This document shows positions 26,914 to 37,672 of a stretch of DNA of 64,000 bases, in pieces. The DNA comes from Sulfurimonas crateris. Lineage in GTDB: Bacteria; Campylobacterota; Campylobacteria; Campylobacterales; Sulfurimonadaceae. Where the stretch lies: assembly GCF_005217605.1 (NCBI RefSeq), contig NZ_SZPX01000003.1:62001-126000 (forward strand). The letters are read 5' to 3'. Under the pieces are notes generated by a model. That model was not told the origin of the DNA and made no database searches. It saw only the letters and a program-made list of their open reading frames with translations. Numbering within the stretch: the stretch's first letter is position 1; every line of letters starts with the position of its first letter. The position numbers were made by a program, and so were the translations under genes.

Positions 26914-29900
26914 ATTTATACTGCTCTTTGCTGCTTTTATACTTCTGCAAAATGGACTCTATATAGATGATATATCATTCCAAAATATTAAAGTTAAGAA
27001 ATTATACATTAAATGGGACGAAAAAATAACACTTAGCGCAAATGAGATTGCTATTTCAAGGGATAAAAACGATCAGAACTCTGATGTTGAATACAAGAGA
27101 GTGATCCAAACCCTAAAAGAGATACTCCCATTTACAAACTGGTTAAAAGAGATTGAAATTAAAAAAGTCACTATAAACGGCATTGAAGGAGAGGTAAAAT
27201 ATATTGATGACCAGAAAGGATATCTAAATCTTAGATCAAACATATTTACTCTAAAGAGCTCTCTTCTGCCAAACAGTGGTTTGCTATATGTGACTATAGA
27301 GGAGTTGAAAGCTTTTAAAGATGCCATGAATATTAACGGTACCCTACTCCTAAAAGCTAAACAAGAGCCTGATTTTACGGCACTTTTAAATATAAAACTA
27401 GATGACGAAATAAACTTTAACCTACATCTTCACGGCAACACTCAAAAACTCTTTTATGAACTGGAATCTAAAGAGGCTATAACAAATACAAGAAAAATAG
27501 TAGATATTTTTAACTTGGGTCCAAAGATTAAATATTGGGTATATGACGCCATAGAGATGTCAAGTCTATCCATTGAGAGCTTTAAAGGATGGTTTGAGTA
27601 CAAAGATCTCGATAAAGCGTATCTTAATCTTCATGCAAAAGCTACTGCAAATGATTTAAACTATACGTATGATCAAAAGCTTGCCCCTGTCAGTTCTGCT
27701 AAAACAGAGCTGGAGTTTAAAAATGGAGTTCTCTATATTAGACCCAAAGAAGCATACTCTTACGGCTTCTATCTGGATAGAAGCTGGCTGAAGATAGATT
27801 TTGCACAAGATGAAGAGACTTTAACACTGCATCTTCTGTTTAACGCTCAAGCCAATAGAGATATAGTATCTCTGCTTGATAGGTATGAGATAAAACTGCC
27901 GCTTGTTCAGAAAAAGGGTGAGGTTGAGACCGATTTGACACTGGATGTAAAGCTAAGAACACTGGATGTTGAAGCAGAGGGAAGCTTTCATGCAAAAGAT
28001 TCTCAGATCAACTATCTTGGACTCGATATTGATGTGCCAAGTGCAGACATATATTTAAAAAACAGCTATGTTACCATTGAGAACATGTATGCAAAATACA
28101 GAGATATAGCCTCTGCAGATGTATGTATGGAGCTTGACGCAAAAGAGTCGGAGGGCAAACTAACACTTAAGTTTGACAAGATAGCCCATAAAGAGAGCTC
28201 CTTAGCGCTTCTTAACAAAAAAGAGCTGCTCACCGTATACAATATATCGCCTAAAGAGGACTACATCTCAATTGATAAATCAACATGGAAATACAAAGGG
28301 AAGATGATAAACGTCAGTGCGATAAAAGTACCTTTTCATATAAAGGAGCTAAAAGCCCATCTGCCGGTCACCTCCATCCTTGCTCCTGAGCTTGGTTCAG
28401 CTCTGCTCTCAGGTGATATATCTTTTAAATCAGGTATAGCCGATCTGGATGTAGATATTATGAAGATAAATAAAAAAGGTATTGAACTAAGCAGACCTGC
28501 ACCGGCCTTTAAGATGCTTTACGAGAATGGCACTATTAACATCTCCTCAAAAAAAGCTATCTCAATGAAAGTAGACAATAAACCTACAACACTTCAAGAT
28601 TTAGCGTTCAACATAACAAAAGAGTCGATTAAAGCAGAGAGTATAGCTCTAAACTATAACGACACCATCAAATCAAAAATAGGTCTTGATTACGATCTTT
28701 TAAACTCCAAGGGAGTGCTTAGTTTAAAAGATAATGCGATTTACGACAATGATTTTAACGAGATGTTTAAAACAGAGAAGAGTATAGAACTTTACTTGGA
28801 AAATAGGGACAACAGTACAGTGATAGGCTCAAAAAAGTATGCTTTTGAGTATATAAGCTCTAAAGATGGATGGATATTTGATGCAAAATCACTTGAGAAG
28901 ATCTCACAATACTCTAAACTCTTAAAGAAGTATGATCTGACAAATGGAAGCCTTAAGATAGAGAAAAAAGATGACCAAAGAAACTTGGAGTTTTTACTGC
29001 AGAGTGCATATAAATATAAATTTTTAGCGACTCTTGAGAAGCCGATTGAAAACTATACGGCTGAGGGTAAATATAATCTGGATACAAAAGAGACAGATAT
29101 TACGATCAACAATAGTGTCAATGTCGAAATAAAAGATAATATCAAAATAGATGCTAAAAATATAGGCATAAATATAAAAGAGATCATAAACTACTTTGAT
29201 CAAAGAGAGACCGCAGAAGGGCTTAATGATAAAACTGAGTTGCATATTCAAACGCAAAACTGCTTTTTATATCTGGCAGAAAACAGACGTATAGTCTCTG
29301 ATAGGATCGATCTTACATATATTAACAAAACTATTTCGGCAGAACTTCTGCACAACAGAGGACATGCCGTCTTTACACTTACTGATGACAAGATCTATCT
29401 TTATGGAGATGAGTTCGGCGATGAGTTTATGGACAAACTCTTTGCCCTCTCTAGGTTTAGGGGAGGCTCTTTTGAGTTTTTTATAAACGGCACTCTAAAA
29501 GAGTTTGACGGAATGATTAATATCAAGGATACGACCATCCTTGACTATAAAATATTAAACAATATTCTTGCTTTTGTAAACACTGTTCCTTCGTTGATTA
29601 CCTTCTCTCTTCCCGGATATAACAAGAGCGGTATAGCCGCTGAGAGAACCTACATAAACTTTAAATTCAAAGATGACATATACAAGATGAGCGATATATA
29701 TATGAAATCAAAAGAGATAGAAATAACAGGTGTCGGGGAAGCAAGCATAGAGAAAAACAGCATTGATCTAGACCTAAACCTAAAAACGGACCTTGGCAGT
29801 TCTGTATCTAAAATCCCGCTTGTAGGTTATATTCTTCTTGGCAAAGAGAGTGTCTCTACCACGCTTAAAGTAACAGGCAAGCTTGATGATCCAAATGTTA

Positions 29901-30013
29901 CGACTCAGGTAGCAAAAGATATAGCAGTAGCTCCTTTTAATATAATAAAAAGAACCTTTATGTTCCCGTTTGAACTCTTTAAGAGCAAAGATAATAAAGA
30001 GGAGCAGAGATAG
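26843..30013 (+). CDS. AsmA-like / DUF3971 envelope protein
   Basis: A 1056-residue protein with one N-terminal membrane anchor (FILISVLSFIFILLFAAFIL) and a long beta-rich periplasmic body. The C-terminal 200 residues match AsmA-like C-terminal domains (FINGTLKEFDGMINIKDTTI, KSGIAAERTYINFKFKDDIY, IPLVGYILLGKESVSTTLKV). YhdP/TamB/AsmA proteins are thought to form lipid-transport bridges between the membranes. It overlaps mltG divergently and stops 3 bp short of the convergent lolC/E-like gene. Confidence 0.82.
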   Translation: MNDSIIINTISKIHFILISVLSFIFILLFAAFILLQNGLYIDDISFQNIKVKKLYIKWDEKITLSANEIAISRDKNDQNSDVEYKRVIQTLKEILPFTNWLKEIEIKKVTINGIEGEVKYIDDQKGYLNLRSNIFTLKSSLLPNSGLLYVTIEELKAFKDAMNINGTLLLKAKQEPDFTALLNIKLDDEINFNLHLHGNTQKLFYELESKEAITNTRKIVDIFNLGPKIKYWVYDAIEMSSLSIESFKGWFEYKDLDKAYLNLHAKATANDLNYTYDQKLAPVSSAKTELEFKNGVLYIRPKEAYSYGFYLDRSWLKIDFAQDEETLTLHLLFNAQANRDIVSLLDRYEIKLPLVQKKGEVETDLTLDVKLRTLDVEAEGSFHAKDSQINYLGLDIDVPSADIYLKNSYVTIENMYAKYRDIASADVCMELDAKESEGKLTLKFDKIAHKESSLALLNKKELLTVYNISPKEDYISIDKSTWKYKGKMINVSAIKVPFHIKELKAHLPVTSILAPELGSALLSGDISFKSGIADLDVDIMKINKKGIELSRPAPAFKMLYENGTINISSKKAISMKVDNKPTTLQDLAFNITKESIKAESIALNYNDTIKSKIGLDYDLLNSKGVLSLKDNAIYDNDFNEMFKTEKSIELYLENRDNSTVIGSKKYAFEYISSKDGWIFDAKSLEKISQYSKLLKKYDLTNGSLKIEKKDDQRNLEFLLQSAYKYKFLATLEKPIENYTAEGKYNLDTKETDITINNSVNVEIKDNIKIDAKNIGINIKEIINYFDQRETAEGLNDKTELHIQTQNCFLYLAENRRIVSDRIDLTYINKTISAELLHNRGHAVFTLTDDKIYLYGDEFGDEFMDKLFALSRFRGGSFEFFINGTLKEFDGMINIKDTTILDYKILNNILAFVNTVPSLITFSLPGYNKSGIAAERTYINFKFKDDIYKMSDIYMKSKEIEITGVGEASIEKNSIDLDLNLKTDLGSSVSKIPLVGYILLGKESVSTTLKVTGKLDDPNVTTQVAKDIAVAPFNIIKRTFMFPFELFKSKDNKEEQR

Positions 30014-30016
30014 TCT

Positions 30017-31219
30017 CTACTCGTTTCTAAGAACAGTCAAGATATCCACTTCACTAGCTTTTTTTGCAGGGTAAAAAGAGGAGAGCACGACGATAACAAA
30101 TGCTCCGATGACTATAGAGAAAAAATCTTTAAGACTCAGATCTAGCGGCAGAGTAGATGTAGGATAAACATCTTTTGGCAGATTTACGATGTCAAAAGTA
30201 CTTAACACCCACAATCCGCTCAGACCTAAAACAATACCCGCCATAATACCGCTCACTCCGATAACAATACCCAGATAGAGGAACACTTTTTTAACTTCGG
30301 CAGATGTAGCACCAAGTGAGAGAAGCAGCGCAATTTCGCTTCTTCTGTTCATAACCGTCATCAAAAGCGAAGAGATGATGTTAATTGCGGCAATCAGTAT
30401 AATAAGCATAAGAACTATAAAGAGCGATACCTTCTCAAGCTCTAGTGCCGCAAAAAAGTTTACATTATCTTCCCACCACCCTTTAATAGATACGCTTCTT
30501 GGAAGATGCTCTTTTATTCTTAGTATATCTTCGTGCGGGTTGGCTGAGAAGATATGGATTCCGCTATATTGGTTGCTTGGCAGATTCATGATCGCCTGAA
30601 GTGAAGCAAGTGTCGTATAGCTGTACGCCTTGTCGTAGGCAGATAGTCCTGAATCAAATACGCCGCTGACGTTAAATCTTTTTATCTTAGGAGTAACGGA
30701 CATCCCGCCCGGCTCAACGTGTGTAAATATATACATAAGTTTTTCATCAATATCAAGAGAGAGCTCCTCTTTAAGTGACTTGCCTATCAGAATATCAAAC
30801 TTATTAAAGCTGTTCTCTTTGATCGCTTCTCTAAGAACACTGTTTACGTTGGCTTCGCTATTAAAATCAACCCCGAATATATAACCGCCTTCAAGCTTTG
30901 AACCGCTTCTTGCCATAACCGATGACTGTACGTAAGGGCTGAATTTAAGATCAGGAAACTTTGACTCCAGATCCAAAAGCAGATTCTCGTTAACTGAGCC
31001 GTAAAATTTTGGAATGATTGTTAGAGGATAGTTCATAATAGTGAGTTTTTTTCTAAACTCATTGTCAAAACCGTTCATAAGAGCCATCGCAATTATTAGA
31101 ACCATGACACCTAGAGTAATGCCTAAAAATGCCAATAGAGCAGACAAGAATATAAATGGCTGCTCACTGTCAAAGCGCAAAAAGCGCTTTACCAAATATG
31201 GGACTATTGATGTTTTCAA
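30017..31219 (-). CDS. LolC/LolE-type ABC transporter permease
   Basis: A membrane subunit for release of lipoproteins from the inner membrane to LolA. One membrane segment near the N-terminus ([20 protein letters not shown]), a large periplasmic domain, then three C-terminal segments around [38 protein letters not shown] and [20 protein letters not shown] give the MacB/FtsX topology. 400 residues. It starts 4 bp inside the end of secA. The ATPase LolD is not adjacent. lolA lies on the other side of secA, consistent with the assignment. Confidence 0.9.
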   Translation of the reverse strand: MKTSIVPYLVKRFLRFDSEQPFIFLSALLAFLGITLGVMVLIIAMALMNGFDNEFRKKLTIMNYPLTIIPKFYGSVNENLLLDLESKFPDLKFSPYVQSSVMARSGSKLEGGYIFGVDFNSEANVNSVLREAIKENSFNKFDILIGKSLKEELSLDIDEKLMYIFTHVEPGGMSVTPKIKRFNVSGVFDSGLSAYDKAYSYTTLASLQAIMNLPSNQYSGIHIFSANPHEDILRIKEHLPRSVSIKGWWEDNVNFFAALELEKVSLFIVLMLIILIAAINIISSLLMTVMNRRSEIALLLSLGATSAEVKKVFLYLGIVIGVSGIMAGIVLGLSGLWVLSTFDIVNLPKDVYPTSTLPLDLSLKDFFSIVIGAFVIVVLSSFYPAKKASEVDILTVLRNE

Positions 31220-33789
31220 GAGGCGAACAGACCTTTTTTAGGACCGCTCTTACCGCAGCACTGCTTATATTTCTTACCGCTTCCGCATGGACAAGGATCA
31301 TTTCTGGATATCTTCTTTTCGCCGCCCTGCTCATCTTCGTTGTAGAGATTAAACTGTCTTGCAGCCTCAGCTATCTTTCTCTCCATATCCATCTTCTGAG
31401 CAACTCTTTTTGCCTCTTCCTCTGGATCTTCAACTCTAAAACGAATAACGTGAAGCGTCTTGATAGTGTTGAATTTAATATCTGATATAAGCTCAGTAAA
31501 GAGATTAAAACTCTCTTTTTTGTACTCAACAAGAGGATCTTTTTGATTATAAGCTCTTAGTCTGATACCTGTCTTCATATTGTCCATTGCGTAAAGATGC
31601 TCTCTCCAAGCGCTGTCAAGCTCTTTTAGATATAGCTCTCTCTCGATCTCGCTGCGTACAGCGACATCAAGTACGCCCATCTTCTCATCGTATGCTTTTT
31701 TAACGCTCTCTATGATCTTGGCTAAAAGCTCTTCGTACTCTAAAGAAGCGAACTCTTTTGTGTCAAGCTCAATATTTAACTCTTCGTGGATAAGCTTAAA
31801 GACTTTCTCTAGATTGAAATCCTCTTTGTCTCCACCGTCAAATATATCAGAGCTGTTTAGTATATGCTCTGCGTATTCGGTTCTTAGCTCATCGATTTTT
31901 GTATTGATATCAAATTCAGGATCAAGGAGCTGATTTCTAAATCTATATACTATCTTTCTCTGCTCATTTGCGACATCATCATACTCTACAACGTGCTTTC
32001 TGCCCTCATAGTGCATATTTTCAACTTTTTTCTGCGCTTTTTCAACCGCACGAGTGACCATTTTAGACTCTATATACTCACCGTCTTCAACACCGAGTCT
32101 CTCCATAATGCTCTTGATCTTGTCACTTCCGAAAATTCTAAGAAGATTATCTTCAAGAGATAGGTAAAACTGCGTAGTTCCCGGATCACCCTGACGTCCG
32201 CTTCTTCCTCTAAGCTGATTGTCTATACGACGGTTTTCGTGTCTCTCAGTTCCTACAATATAAAGACCGCCAAGATCTCTTACTTCATCATTGACTTTGA
32301 TGTCGACACCACGACCCGCCATATTCGTAGCGATCGTGACTGCACCTTTTGCGCCCGCATTTTTAATGATCTCACCCTCTTGCGCGTGATTCTTTGCATT
32401 GAGTACCGTATGTGCTATCTTCTCTTTTTTTAGCATCTCGTGCAGAGCTTCGGATTTATCGATAGAAGCGGTACCGATGAGAACCGGTTGACCCGTTTTT
32501 GAGAGCTCTTTTATTATATTTATAACTGCTTCAAACTTCTCTTTTTCTGTTTTATAGATAAGGTCATTTAGATCTTTTCTTGTAACCGGAATATTTGTAG
32601 GTATGGAGATAACATCAAGAGAGTATATCTGAGCAAACTCTGTAGCTTCTGTCTGTGCAGTTCCCGTCATACCCGCCAGTTTATCATACATTCTAAAGTA
32701 GTTTTGAAATGTAATGTCTGCTAACGTCTGTGTCTCCTCTTTGATCTCAACACCCTCTTTTGCTTCAAGTGCTTGGTGCAGACCCTCGGAGTAACGGCGT
32801 CCTTCACTAAGACGGCCGGTAAACTCATCTACTATCACAACTTCGCCGTTATTTACGACATAGTCAACATCTCTCTCAAAGAGGTAGTTTGCTTTGAGCG
32901 CCTGATCGAGAATATGTGAAAGAGAAGCATTTTCAGGACTGTAAAGATTCTCTACTTTAAAGAGCTCTTCCGCTCTTGTTATACCCTCTTCTGTCAGAAG
33001 AACTACTTTATCTTTTTCATCAACGCTAAAGTGCTCATCCTTGACAAGCTGCATAGCGATCTTATTCGCATCCGCAAAATCTTGAAGCGTTCTGTTTGTA
33101 GGACCTGAAATAATCAGCGGAGTTCTAGCCTCATCTATCAAGATACTGTCAACTTCATCCACGATAACGAAGTTGTGACCTCTTTGAACCATATGATCTT
33201 TAGAGTAGCTCATATTGTCTCTTAAGTAATCAAAACCAAACTCGTTATTTGTTCCGTATGTTATATCTGCATTGTAAACTTCACGCTTTAGTGCCGGATC
33301 ATGCATATTCTCTTCTATTACGCCTACGCTAAAGCCTAAGAACTCATAAAGAGGACGCATCTCATTACCGTCTCTTGAAGCAAGATAATCATTTACAGTT
33401 ACCAGATGCACACCCTTGCCCCCAATAGCATTTAAAACAATAGGAAGAGTTGCTACAAGAGTCTTTCCTTCACCCGTTTTCATCTCGGCGATCCTGCCCT
33501 CATGAAGAACGACTCCACCAACCAGCTGAACATCAAAGTGCCTCATTTTCAACGTTCTCACACTTGCTTCTCTAGTTATTGCAAAAGAGTCAGCTAGAAC
33601 GTCATTTAAACTTCTGCTTCCGTTTAAAACACTCTCTTTCAATTCTGAAAAAGCACTCTTTAACTCATCATCACTCAGAGTCTGATATTTGCTCTCCAAA
33701 GAATTTATCTTATTTACAATTTTTGTATATTTTTTTAATTCACGATCATTTGTCGTACCAAAAACCTTACCTAATAACGCCTGCAGCAT
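31216..33789 (-). CDS. secA: Preprotein translocase ATPase SecA
   Basis: The motor of the Sec pathway. Walker A is [14 protein letters not shown], the DEAD-like box is [17 protein letters not shown], and helicase motifs [11 protein letters not shown] and [13 protein letters not shown] follow. The C-terminal zinc tail is complete: [17 protein letters not shown]. The ATG at 33789 with AAGG before it is preferred over an in-frame TTG seven codons upstream. 857 residues, full length. Confidence 0.97.
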   Translation of the reverse strand: MLQALLGKVFGTTNDRELKKYTKIVNKINSLESKYQTLSDDELKSAFSELKESVLNGSRSLNDVLADSFAITREASVRTLKMRHFDVQLVGGVVLHEGRIAEMKTGEGKTLVATLPIVLNAIGGKGVHLVTVNDYLASRDGNEMRPLYEFLGFSVGVIEENMHDPALKREVYNADITYGTNNEFGFDYLRDNMSYSKDHMVQRGHNFVIVDEVDSILIDEARTPLIISGPTNRTLQDFADANKIAMQLVKDEHFSVDEKDKVVLLTEEGITRAEELFKVENLYSPENASLSHILDQALKANYLFERDVDYVVNNGEVVIVDEFTGRLSEGRRYSEGLHQALEAKEGVEIKEETQTLADITFQNYFRMYDKLAGMTGTAQTEATEFAQIYSLDVISIPTNIPVTRKDLNDLIYKTEKEKFEAVINIIKELSKTGQPVLIGTASIDKSEALHEMLKKEKIAHTVLNAKNHAQEGEIIKNAGAKGAVTIATNMAGRGVDIKVNDEVRDLGGLYIVGTERHENRRIDNQLRGRSGRQGDPGTTQFYLSLEDNLLRIFGSDKIKSIMERLGVEDGEYIESKMVTRAVEKAQKKVENMHYEGRKHVVEYDDVANEQRKIVYRFRNQLLDPEFDINTKIDELRTEYAEHILNSSDIFDGGDKEDFNLEKVFKLIHEELNIELDTKEFASLEYEELLAKIIESVKKAYDEKMGVLDVAVRSEIERELYLKELDSAWREHLYAMDNMKTGIRLRAYNQKDPLVEYKKESFNLFTELISDIKFNTIKTLHVIRFRVEDPEEEAKRVAQKMDMERKIAEAARQFNLYNEDEQGGEKKISRNDPCPCGSGKKYKQCCGKSGPKKGLFAS

Positions 33790-33977
33790 CCGTAACCTTA
33801 TTATAGACAAGTACCGTTTTATGGGTGCTCGCCACTGAAATTCTTTTTATTCTATCATACTTATAATTACATTTTGCATAAATAAGAAAATGATTTTTTC
33901 AAAATAGCGGAGACATTTAATATTAAACAATATGTAAACAGTCCCTTGGATATAATTTTTCAAAAACAAGGGTCAAA

Positions 33978-34499
33978 ATGAGAAAACTTCTTCTTACTAC
34001 TTTAATAACCGTGCAGCTTTTTGCATCAACTGCACTTGAAGAGGTTACTTCATTTGAAGCTGATTTTTCACAGAGCATTACAGACGAAAAAGATAAAGTG
34101 CTGGTATACAACGGGCGCATAGTTGCTCTAAAGCCGCAAAATGCAAGATGGAGTTATATTAAGCCGATAAAAAAAGATGTATTTATAAATGACTTTGAGG
34201 TAACAATTGTAGAACCTGAGATCGAGCAGGTCATAATTAAAAGGCTTGAATCAAATTTTGACTTCTTTAAAATAATCTCAAATGCAAAACAAATAGACCA
34301 AAATACCTACGTCGCTTTCTACAGAGATTCAAAGTTCACTATAGTTAAAAAAGGCGCTCTCATAGAATCTATATCGTATCTTGATGAGTTTGAAAATAGA
34401 GTAGAGATCACATTTGAGAACCAGAAACAGAACCATATTATTGAGAAATCGGTTTTTATTCCAAAGTATCCTATGGAATTTGATGTTATAAAAGATTGA
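33978..34499 (+). CDS. lolA: Outer-membrane lipoprotein carrier protein LolA
   Basis: The periplasmic chaperone that carries lipoproteins to the outer membrane. The signal peptide is MRKLLLTTLITVQLFASTA; the mature part has the LolA-typical VTSFEADFSQSITDEKDK, NARWSYIKPIKKDVFINDF and YLDEFENRVEITFENQKQN. 173 residues, slightly short but usual for Campylobacterota. It is divergent from secA and lolC/E-like, so two steps of the Lol path are encoded together. Confidence 0.9.
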   Translation: MRKLLLTTLITVQLFASTALEEVTSFEADFSQSITDEKDKVLVYNGRIVALKPQNARWSYIKPIKKDVFINDFEVTIVEPEIEQVIIKRLESNFDFFKIISNAKQIDQNTYVAFYRDSKFTIVKKGALIESISYLDEFENRVEITFENQKQNHIIEKSVFIPKYPMEFDVIKD

Positions 34500-34523
34500 T
34501 TTAACGAGTTGATGGAAGTTTTA

Positions 34524-34548
34524 CAGAAGAGGTCATTGACCTCTTCTG
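34524..34548. terminator. Bidirectional hairpin between lolA and acnB
   Basis: A perfect 11-bp stem, CAGAAGAGGTC and GACCTCTTCTG with a 3-base loop, lies between the two convergent stop codons. The following T runs are short on both sides, so it may terminate both genes weakly. Confidence 0.65.
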
Positions 34549-34562
34549 CGCTATTTTAGAGC

Positions 34563-37154
34563 TTATATGGCTTTAATTGTAACACCGTATTTATCTTCAG
34601 CTACACTACGATCTTCAAGATGGTAGTCTTTAATCTCATTGAAGTTTAGGTATCTATAAACACCAGCCTCTTTTCCAGAAAGTTTTGAAGGTACAATGTT
34701 CATGTACTCCTCTACCGTAGGAATCTTACCTAACTTAGCACATACCGCCGCAAGTTCAGCAGAACCTAGGTAAACCTGAGTTCCTTTTCCTAGACGGTTG
34801 TCGAAGTTACGAGTAGATGTAGAGAAAACTGTCGAGTCTGGACGAGCACTTGCCTGATTACCCATACATAGTGAACAACCAGGTACTTCAGTTTGTGCAT
34901 GAATAGATCCAAAAACATCATAGTAACCTTCGTTGATAAGCTGCTGCTCATCCATACGAGTCGGCGGAACAATCCAGAACTTCTCAACTGCAACTTTGCC
35001 TTCACCGCGCATAACTTCACCAGCAGCACGATAGTGACCTATGTTAGTCATACATGAACCTAAGAATACTTCATCTATCTTCTCGCCTGCAACTTCACTT
35101 AAAAGTTTAACATTGTCAGGATCGTTCGGACAAGCTACGATAGGCTCTTTTACTTCATTAAGGTCGATCTCTATAACTGCTGCGTACTCTGCATCAGTAT
35201 CAGGCTGCATTAAAGAAGGATTGCTTAACCACTCTTTCATCTTATCTGCACGACGCTGCAAAGTACGAGCATCTTGGTAGCCGTCTTTTATCATCGCTTC
35301 GATAAGCGCAACATTTGACTTTAGATACTCAACAACCGGAGCCTCATTTAAAAGTACCGTACATGCAGCAGCACTTCTCTCTGCAGATGCATCTGAAAGC
35401 TCGAACGCCTGCTCTGCTTTAAGTTCAGGAAGACCCTCTATCTCTAAAATACGTCCGTTGAAAATGTTCTTCTTACCTTTTTTCTCAACAGTCAAAAGAC
35501 CCTGCTTGATAGCATAATAAGGAATAGCGTTTACAAGGTCACGAAGTGTGATACCAGGCTGTAGTTCACCTTTAAATCTAACAAGTACCGACTCAGGCAT
35601 AGTAAGAGGCATAGAACCTGTTACTGCTGCAAATGCAACGATACCAGAACCGCCGGGAAAAGAGATACCGATCGGGAAACGTGTATGAGAGTCAGCACCT
35701 GTTCCTACAGTATCCGGAAGAGTCAAACGATTTAACCACGAGTGGATAACTCCATCACCAGGACGAAGTGCAACACCTGAACGGTTCGAGATAAAATCAG
35801 GAAGCGTATGGTGCATAACAACATCTGAAGGCTTTGGATAAGCCGCAGTGTGACAGAAAGACTGCATAACAAGATCAGCGCTAAAGCCGAGTGCCGCAAG
35901 CTCTTTGATCTCATCACGTGTCATCGGTCCTGTTGTATCTTGGCTTCCAACTGTAGAAGTTACAGGCTCAACGTACATACCCGGACGAACGCCCTCTATA
36001 CCGCAAGCCTTACCTACCATTTTTTGAGCAAGAGTATAACCTTTACCGCTATCAGCAGGCTGCTCTGCAGTCAAGAATATATCAGTAGCACCCATTCCTA
36101 GAACAGAACGAGCTTTAGTAGTCAGACCGCGACCGATGATAAGAGGAATACGACCGCCTGCACGTACTTCATCAGTAATAGTGTTTGGGTTTAGTTTAAA
36201 TGTAGCGATACATTTGCCCTCTTTATGAGCTTCGCCTTTGTATGGATAGATAGTAACAACGTCACCGCTCTCCATAGAAGTAACATCCATCTCTAACGGA
36301 AGAGCACCTGAATCTTCACAAGTAGCAAAGAAAATAGGAGCAATAATACCGCCGATAACTACACCGCCTGTGCGCTTGTTTGGAACACCGGGAATATCTT
36401 CACCCATGTGCCACTGAACAGAGTTAACACCTGACTTACGGCTAGAACCTGTTCCTACAACGTCACCGACGTAAGCAATAGGATTGCCTTTTTCTTTTAA
36501 CTTTTTAATTGTATTGATCGGGTCATCCATCTTTGCAACAAGCATAGAGTTTGCGTGAAGAGGAATGTCAGAACGTGTAAACGCTTCAGAAGCAGGTGAG
36601 AGATCATCAGTATTTGTCTCACCAGGAACTTTAAATACAGTCACTGTGATCTCTTTAGGAAGCTCAGCTTTGTGAGTAAACCACTCAGCATTTGCCCATG
36701 AAGTCATAACTTCTGTAGCATGTGCGTTTCCGGCTTTGTGCAGCTCTTCAACATCATTGAATGCATCATACACAAGAAGAGTATGTTTTAGAGCCTCTTT
36801 TGCAGCTTCAACAACTTCAGAGTTTTTTGAAGCAAGAGCGTCAACCAGTGGTTTTACATTGTACCCGCCAAGCATCATACCCATTATTTTTGCGGCATGA
36901 GCAGGAGATATAGCATCTACACTGACTTTTTCAGAAGCAACATCATTTAAAAATGCAGCTTTTACGTATGCAGCATCATCAACGCCCGGTGAAACACGGT
37001 TTGTGATTAGATCTACATTCTGTTCCATATCGCCTTGTCCGGCTTTGATCATCTCAATTAATGCAGCAGTTTGTTCAGCAGATAGCGGAAGCGGTGGAAC
37101 ACCGAGTGCCTCTCTCTCTGCTATATGCGCTTTATACTCTTCTATAAATGCCAT
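34563..37154 (-). CDS. acnB: Aconitate hydratase B
   Basis: It isomerises citrate and isocitrate. AcnB architecture: an N-terminal HEAT-like domain (about 1-160), then the swivel domain and the catalytic core. Cluster and active-site landmarks are [39 protein letters not shown] and the substrate loop [19 protein letters not shown]. 863 residues, full length. Monocistronic, with its own TATAAT promoter. It supplies the aconitase step missing from the main TCA block. Confidence 0.97.
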   Translation of the reverse strand: MAFIEEYKAHIAEREALGVPPLPLSAEQTAALIEMIKAGQGDMEQNVDLITNRVSPGVDDAAYVKAAFLNDVASEKVSVDAISPAHAAKIMGMMLGGYNVKPLVDALASKNSEVVEAAKEALKHTLLVYDAFNDVEELHKAGNAHATEVMTSWANAEWFTHKAELPKEITVTVFKVPGETNTDDLSPASEAFTRSDIPLHANSMLVAKMDDPINTIKKLKEKGNPIAYVGDVVGTGSSRKSGVNSVQWHMGEDIPGVPNKRTGGVVIGGIIAPIFFATCEDSGALPLEMDVTSMESGDVVTIYPYKGEAHKEGKCIATFKLNPNTITDEVRAGGRIPLIIGRGLTTKARSVLGMGATDIFLTAEQPADSGKGYTLAQKMVGKACGIEGVRPGMYVEPVTSTVGSQDTTGPMTRDEIKELAALGFSADLVMQSFCHTAAYPKPSDVVMHHTLPDFISNRSGVALRPGDGVIHSWLNRLTLPDTVGTGADSHTRFPIGISFPGGSGIVAFAAVTGSMPLTMPESVLVRFKGELQPGITLRDLVNAIPYYAIKQGLLTVEKKGKKNIFNGRILEIEGLPELKAEQAFELSDASAERSAAACTVLLNEAPVVEYLKSNVALIEAMIKDGYQDARTLQRRADKMKEWLSNPSLMQPDTDAEYAAVIEIDLNEVKEPIVACPNDPDNVKLLSEVAGEKIDEVFLGSCMTNIGHYRAAGEVMRGEGKVAVEKFWIVPPTRMDEQQLINEGYYDVFGSIHAQTEVPGCSLCMGNQASARPDSTVFSTSTRNFDNRLGKGTQVYLGSAELAAVCAKLGKIPTVEEYMNIVPSKLSGKEAGVYRYLNFNEIKDYHLEDRSVAEDKYGVTIKAI

Positions 37155-37183
37155 TGTTATTCCTGTTTATAAATTTATGAGTG

Positions 37184-37189
37184 ATTATA
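37184..37189 (-). promoter_or_regulatory. -10 element of acnB
   Basis: TATAAT on the minus strand, 30 bp before the acnB ATG, with TTTTAC about 16 bp further upstream as a possible -35. The ribosome site AGGAAT precedes the ATG. Confidence 0.5.
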
Positions 37190-37276
37190 ACCAAATATGT
37201 AAACAGTAAAACACAGGTGTTACGAAACTAAACAAAAGCTATAAATTTTATTTAAATAGTGTTTATTTTAGTAACA

Positions 37277-37672
37277 CTATAAATTTCTAAATTTTAGCTC
37301 CGCATCTATAATTTCTCGATTTTTACCGCTGTAGTTACTTTTTAACCACAAAAGGTATGAGTCAGGCAGATCGCTATATGCCAATCCCTTATATTTTCCA
37401 AACTCCACTCTTTGAGTCTGCTGAGTTTTTAGGAAGTTCTCCTCACACAGAGCGTCAAGGTCACTTTTTTGCAAAAGAAGAACAAACTCTTCAAACTCTA
37501 ATCTTTTTTGGATGACAAAAGTGTAAGTGTTAAAATCAAAAATGCCCTTTCTCTGCAGGGCAAAAGCTTCAATGTGGCGTATCTGCCCAACACTGAGCTG
37601 CTCTAAATTTTTTACATAGACACTAAAAGAGTTGTGTAGTTTTGTAAAAATAAAGTGCGGCTTTGTACTCAT
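37277..37672 (-). CDS. DUF3820-like hypothetical protein
   Basis: A 131-residue protein. The C-terminal 45 residues, VEFGKYKGLAYSDLPDSYL then LWLKSNYSGKN, match the DUF3820/exonuclease-associated module (FGKYKG...DLPxxYLxWL). The N-terminal part (HFIFTKLHNSFSVYVKNLEQ) is not recognised. Its ATG overlaps the ftsK stop by one base, so it is translationally coupled to ftsK. No function is assigned. Confidence 0.72.
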   Translation of the reverse strand: MSTKPHFIFTKLHNSFSVYVKNLEQLSVGQIRHIEAFALQRKGIFDFNTYTFVIQKRLEFEEFVLLLQKSDLDALCEENFLKTQQTQRVEFGKYKGLAYSDLPDSYLLWLKSNYSGKNREIIDAELKFRNL